Assembly (NCBI RefSeq): GCF_037975245.1 | Contig: NC_092573.1 | Coordinates: 14,468,001 to 14,532,000 of the forward strand | Length of the DNA stretch: 64,000 bases | Source: Apostichopus japonicus | Lineage: Eukaryota; Echinodermata; Holothuroidea; Aspidochirotida; Stichopodidae | Direction of reading: 5' to 3' | Shown: piece after piece, positions 60,001-64,000 of the stretch | Layout: each line of letters opens with the position of its first letter | How positions within the stretch are numbered: the stretch's first letter is position 1 | Position numbers and translations under genes: made by a program | The notes under the pieces: model-generated | What the model saw: only the letters and a program-made list of their open reading frames with translations | Database searches by the model: none | Told to the model about the DNA's origin: nothing

Positions 60001-63000
60001 GATTTCTAAGGCCTACTGGACTATACATGAAAGTAGGACAAATGATTTGGATATGGACATACTTGGCACAAGGAACGAAACTCAAAAAAAAAAAAAAAAA
60101 AAAAAAAAAAAGAAAAGAAAGATGCGTTTTGACTCCAATTAGTATAGCATTATATTAAAACTTACTTCCCTTAGTCTTCCAAGACGATGAGATGATCAAA
60201 CTAGACAATAAGTATATGAAACAGTGAGGGAATGGAAGCAGAAAAATAAATGTCGAAATTTCAAATTGGGCGATCATGATTTGATTTTCTGAAATATCGG
60301 GTGGGGGGTGTGGGGGGGGGGGTGGGGAACTCACAAACTGTATCCACCTTCCGAGATTCGGCAACATAATGACCGAACACAAATGGATTCGAACACCCCA
60401 CGTTCCAAAACCACTTCTTAAACTTCTTTGTGAATATGAGGAAAAGGTACGAGTGCTATGTAAGTTACGATTACTGATTCTAAACTGAAATGAGGTGAAG
60501 CCTTCTGTAACTGGATAACATATATAGGTGCAGGGGCACGAGGGAGGTGGAGGGGGGGGGCGGTCGGATATTCCTGTTCGTATTGAAGGGACGTGCACCG
60601 AGGGAGGAAGAGGACAAGATGGGTAAGACTGTCGATTAGAGTCGGTTACAGCAAAAAGGGCGACACAAGAGATTATAGTTACTGTCGATTTATTAACCAA
60701 GGAAAAACAGCCTCTGAAATATGTGAATGAAGTACACATGAGAACACGATTAGAAACATGTGCCACAATATAACATTGATATTAGCTTTTAATATATACC
60801 TGAGCACAGATACATGTTAATGTCACACAGTCAGAAGAATTGGTCAGGTGCATAACTTTAGTTATTTATCCATGCACTCCAAAATATGTGGGTGAAATAT
60901 TGGGAATATCAAGATGCATGGGTACTAGATTACCACCTCTATATCCATTAACAAAGGTTTAACAACTAATATATAAAATAATTATCCAAATGACCATCCC
61001 ATAACTACTCATAATGTTCAATCAATGAGTAGTCAATATTTAACCAACTACTTCTTGGGTGGGAGTACATCTTAACTCACAAGACTAGAACATTGGTTAA
61101 AACCCATCAACTAATGCAAATAGAATGAAAGGAAAGTATAACACGTGAAATAGTACCCTAGTCACAATTTGTCATGTGATCACCACAGACCATTTTCTAT
61201 GCACTAGAATAACCCATTATGCAATCTGAAAAAGCATTCTATTTGGTCTAGCATGAACCATCAATCCATGAAATATCAATAAAATCTACATGAACACAAT
61301 GTAAGTACGAATACCTGAAACATGAATAACGTCAAATATGAATATCAAAATGAGCACCAAAATAACTCCTTCCCATGTTACAATTGAAAGTATGTTTAAC
61401 ATGAATGACAATACTACGGTAATATGTCACAACAACAATACTAATTACATGGACCACCACACAATTCATGGGACTCACTTTGTACTATTTACCCATGTAC
61501 GAAATGACAAGACAATAACCTTAACTACCATTGAGGAAACACTACCTCTAAGTTAATATCAAACAGTGGTACAATAACATATTAATGAACCTAACATACA
61601 AGCATTTCAGGTTAAACAATGACAACATATAATCATGGTAATCAACTGTACTCTGTGTTTAAATCTTTCACATTCGCCACCAGGTAATAACTATAGTAGG
61701 CAATAGTTGGGATCTCAATTCTCAACCTGACTTATATGATACATAACCAGCCTATGTACTCACCAGTTAACCAATGATACCATCACAGCAGCGGATCCTG
61801 TACCTGGGATGACAGTGGCCTACAGTATACCAAGGGCGATGACGCATAACCTATACCAAACAATTATGCACACAAATAAATAATACACAAATACCAAAAT
61901 GGCATTCATGAAAGAACTAAGCTTTGCATACATTACTGACATAATGGCAATGCTGGTTACACATAACAGTAATACAGTATAACATGAAACAATGTATATT
62001 ACATGCTCTTCATAGTACACTTCCATAAAAACTACAGTATGCACCAGAATAAATCAAACTGGAAACAACATTAATAATCAGTAAATCCTCATCTCCACAA
62101 CTCTACTATAGTATCGCCATATAATCCATACAAGGGACCGTGTGGTGGTATATATACATCGTAACAAATCCTTTTGTTCTCTATAGTATAACAACATGGT
62201 GGCCATTCATTGAACATCAACCCATTTAACATGTCTCATGATTCTCCTAACACACCTAACTATATTACATATAGCATCATAGTTTACACACATCACCGAC
62301 TATATTTAGGAACCGAGAATTAATACAGTGTAACAGAATTATGAAGTAATGAAATCATTTTACGTAATGACAGTTAACGTTGAAATTCGTGGATTCGGTC
62401 CCCTTACACGAATTCAGCACAGATTGTTATACGCAATTGTAACGTTAAAAATGATATTCAGGTCGTGTTTTGCAAATGCTATTTAATTCTAACCATATGT
62501 CATTGTCTTGTTATAACTCATACAACATCATCATTTACACTCGCCGATCTTATAATCTTCTATATACTACCGTACTCGTTATCACTCGAAACGTAATATT
62601 TAATCATCAAATTCTGTCCAGGTTTCTCAACTCTTCTGCATGTTTGGTCGGACAACAACTCTAACACGTGTTGGCTGGGATGCACCGCTCTAGCGTGCCT
62701 TCCATTCGGCTCAGTGATACGATTTACATTACTGTGTGAAACTGACGAAAACCTAATTATTTAACATGTCATATATGCCTACCTATCATAACTGTAATCA
62801 CATGACGAGACTCCGCAATAACCAACAGAGAATATTGGGTTACAATAAATATTTCGACTACCGTCACTACATTAACTGCGGTACAATACTAACGAACAGG
62901 GTCAAGATGGTGTCCAGCAATTGGTCAATAGTGATAACCCCTGAGCATGACAAGAGCACTGGTCAGGATCAGAAGTAGTACCAAGATCTGCATATTCAAG

Positions 63001-64000
63001 AGTTCACCTCACTACAGTATAACCATAAACAATCTCTGATTAATGTGGAAGTTTTCTATGGTTGTATTTGAGATTTCCTGCTCCATTATTGCTCGATATT
63101 ATGGTGTCTTACTGTTACGAGTCCGTGTGTGTCATACATAAATTATGCAATTTTGTTATGTGACAATATCTTTAGTGACAAGTAGCAGGGCTAGTGCACC
63201 GATTTAATTTCACCCACCCCGTCCCACCTTTATCCAGCCTCCTCTATGCTCCATTCCGTGTCTTAAATCAACTCTACTCGTTCTATCGATACGGATTTGA
63301 TAATTTAACACCCCTTCTACTGGAACATTGATATTACGTAGAGACAGAGGAGTAGCCATATACGGTTTCAGTCGGTTAAGTGAACCAGTGCCCCAAAGTC
63401 CAGTAATCCCCCCCCCCCCCCCAAGAGTTGGTTCCGATATTTTAAGCCAACGAATCACAACTGCATGCCAGTCAAACAAGATTGTGAGAAAGAACTTTGT
63501 GGTTTTAACATTACGGTGATGATTAGATGCAGTTAGGACGAGGGTCCCAGCTTTCACGCTAGACCTGGGGGGGGGGGGGAGGGGCTCTTCAAACTCATGT
63601 CTACGCCATTAAGTAAAACATCGGAGAACCCAAATTGCATCTTGTGGTTCTTGGATCAGGAATGTTGCCCGACGATGACCCTGTGCCCCCCCCCCCCCCC
63701 ACAATAAAAGGTCATATGCACGATGACCAAACTTTTTGTGCCACCTTTCCGTAAAATCGTTGCAAATAGTTGAACATCTGCTTGGATGTAAGGTACAAAT
63801 TATTCCTAATCACGAGAGCACCATCTAACATTTTAATCGCCCTCAGGAATCTTCTGCCTCTTTTAAGCACCATATCGGCCAGTTTGAGGATTGGGGATGA
63901 GACCAGGCCTGACGACGGGGAGGGAGCAAAGAGGAAGCAGCCCTGATGAGCGTGGTCAATGAATAGTATCAGAGACATATGCGATCAAGAAAAATTGGTT
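57017..64000 (+). other. Intron 1 of the IGFBP-domain gene or intergenic
   Basis: No further exon was recognised. It contains poly-G/C tracts at 57133-57147, 57874-57885, 58477-58487, 60312-60322, 60552-60560, 63408-63422, 63567-63579 and 63686-63700. From 60800 to 62300 the plus strand is A/C-rich and G-poor. The minus-strand open frame at 60155-60766 gets its proline runs from the G tracts and has no domain. One at 63712-63978 has no recognisable content either. Confidence 0.5.
60084..60111 (+). repeat. Poly(A) tract, 28 bases
   Basis: Uninterrupted A28 followed by GAAAAGAAAG. It could be the tail of an old retroposon, but the sequence before it (59900-60083) resembles no known SINE or processed gene that I recognise. 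Confidence 0.9.

Noticed and set aside
60155-60766. 203-aa minus-strand open frame
   Set aside because: Proline blocks come from G tracts. There is no signal peptide pattern, domain or splice context.
63210-63978. Minus-strand open frames near the right edge
   Set aside because: Glycine runs stem from C tracts and no domain is visible. The window edge prevents further testing.

Overview
The window looks like nuclear DNA of an invertebrate deuterostome, most likely an echinoderm (a sea cucumber is my best guess, at low confidence). It has genes with long introns and GT-AG splice sites, AT-rich introns, many decayed transposons, retroposons and tandem repeats, and frequent TAGGCCT, TACTGTA and poly-G tracts. 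There are no bacterial features.

Layout. 1-5.5 kb is intergenic. It holds a dispersed repeat (749-1003), a 247-bp hAT-type MITE (1872-2118) and the 3' end of a CR1/L2-like non-LTR retrotransposon (2464-3341). From 5955 to 45683 runs one large plus-strand gene, a MAP1-family microtubule-associated protein (MAP1A/MAP1B/MAP1S/futsch). Exon 1 is 5955-6102, exon 2 is 39431-39523, and a giant exon 3 is 40186-45683. The splice phases agree (1 and 1), and the three exons sum to exactly 1913 codons including the stop (1912 aa). The 33.3-kb intron 1 holds a Copia gag relic, two candidate minus-strand exon sets, a TTAA-flanked MITE with an internal 18-bp perfect hairpin, a fold-back element, a tRNA-derived SINE, several tandem or dispersed repeats, two RFX X-box motifs and a 2.5-kb DNA transposon (34920-37448). 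From 45.7 to 55.9 kb there is probable 3'UTR followed by intergenic DNA, with a 97-bp tandem repeat, an inverted second copy of the 749-1003 repeat, and a long GAT microsatellite. At 56566-57016 lies the first coding exon of a secreted protein with an IGFBP N-terminal (CRIM1/IGFBP7-like) domain; the gene continues to the right, probably beyond the window. The last 7 kb is intron or intergenic DNA with poly-G/C and poly-A tracts.

Most interesting points. (1) The MAP1 protein carries 15 copies of a C-x5-C / N-T-P-P-P-E repeat, partly homogenised at DNA level, which I do not know from vertebrate MAP1 proteins. (2) The 34.9-37.4 kb transposon has TATA target duplications, 12-bp inverted ends and eight identical copies of GTAACGTGAGTAACC, four on each side of a decayed gene of an invertebrate family that I cannot place in a named superfamily. 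(3) Intron 1 contains repeated motifs with consensus 5' splice sites, and two perfect RFX X-boxes.
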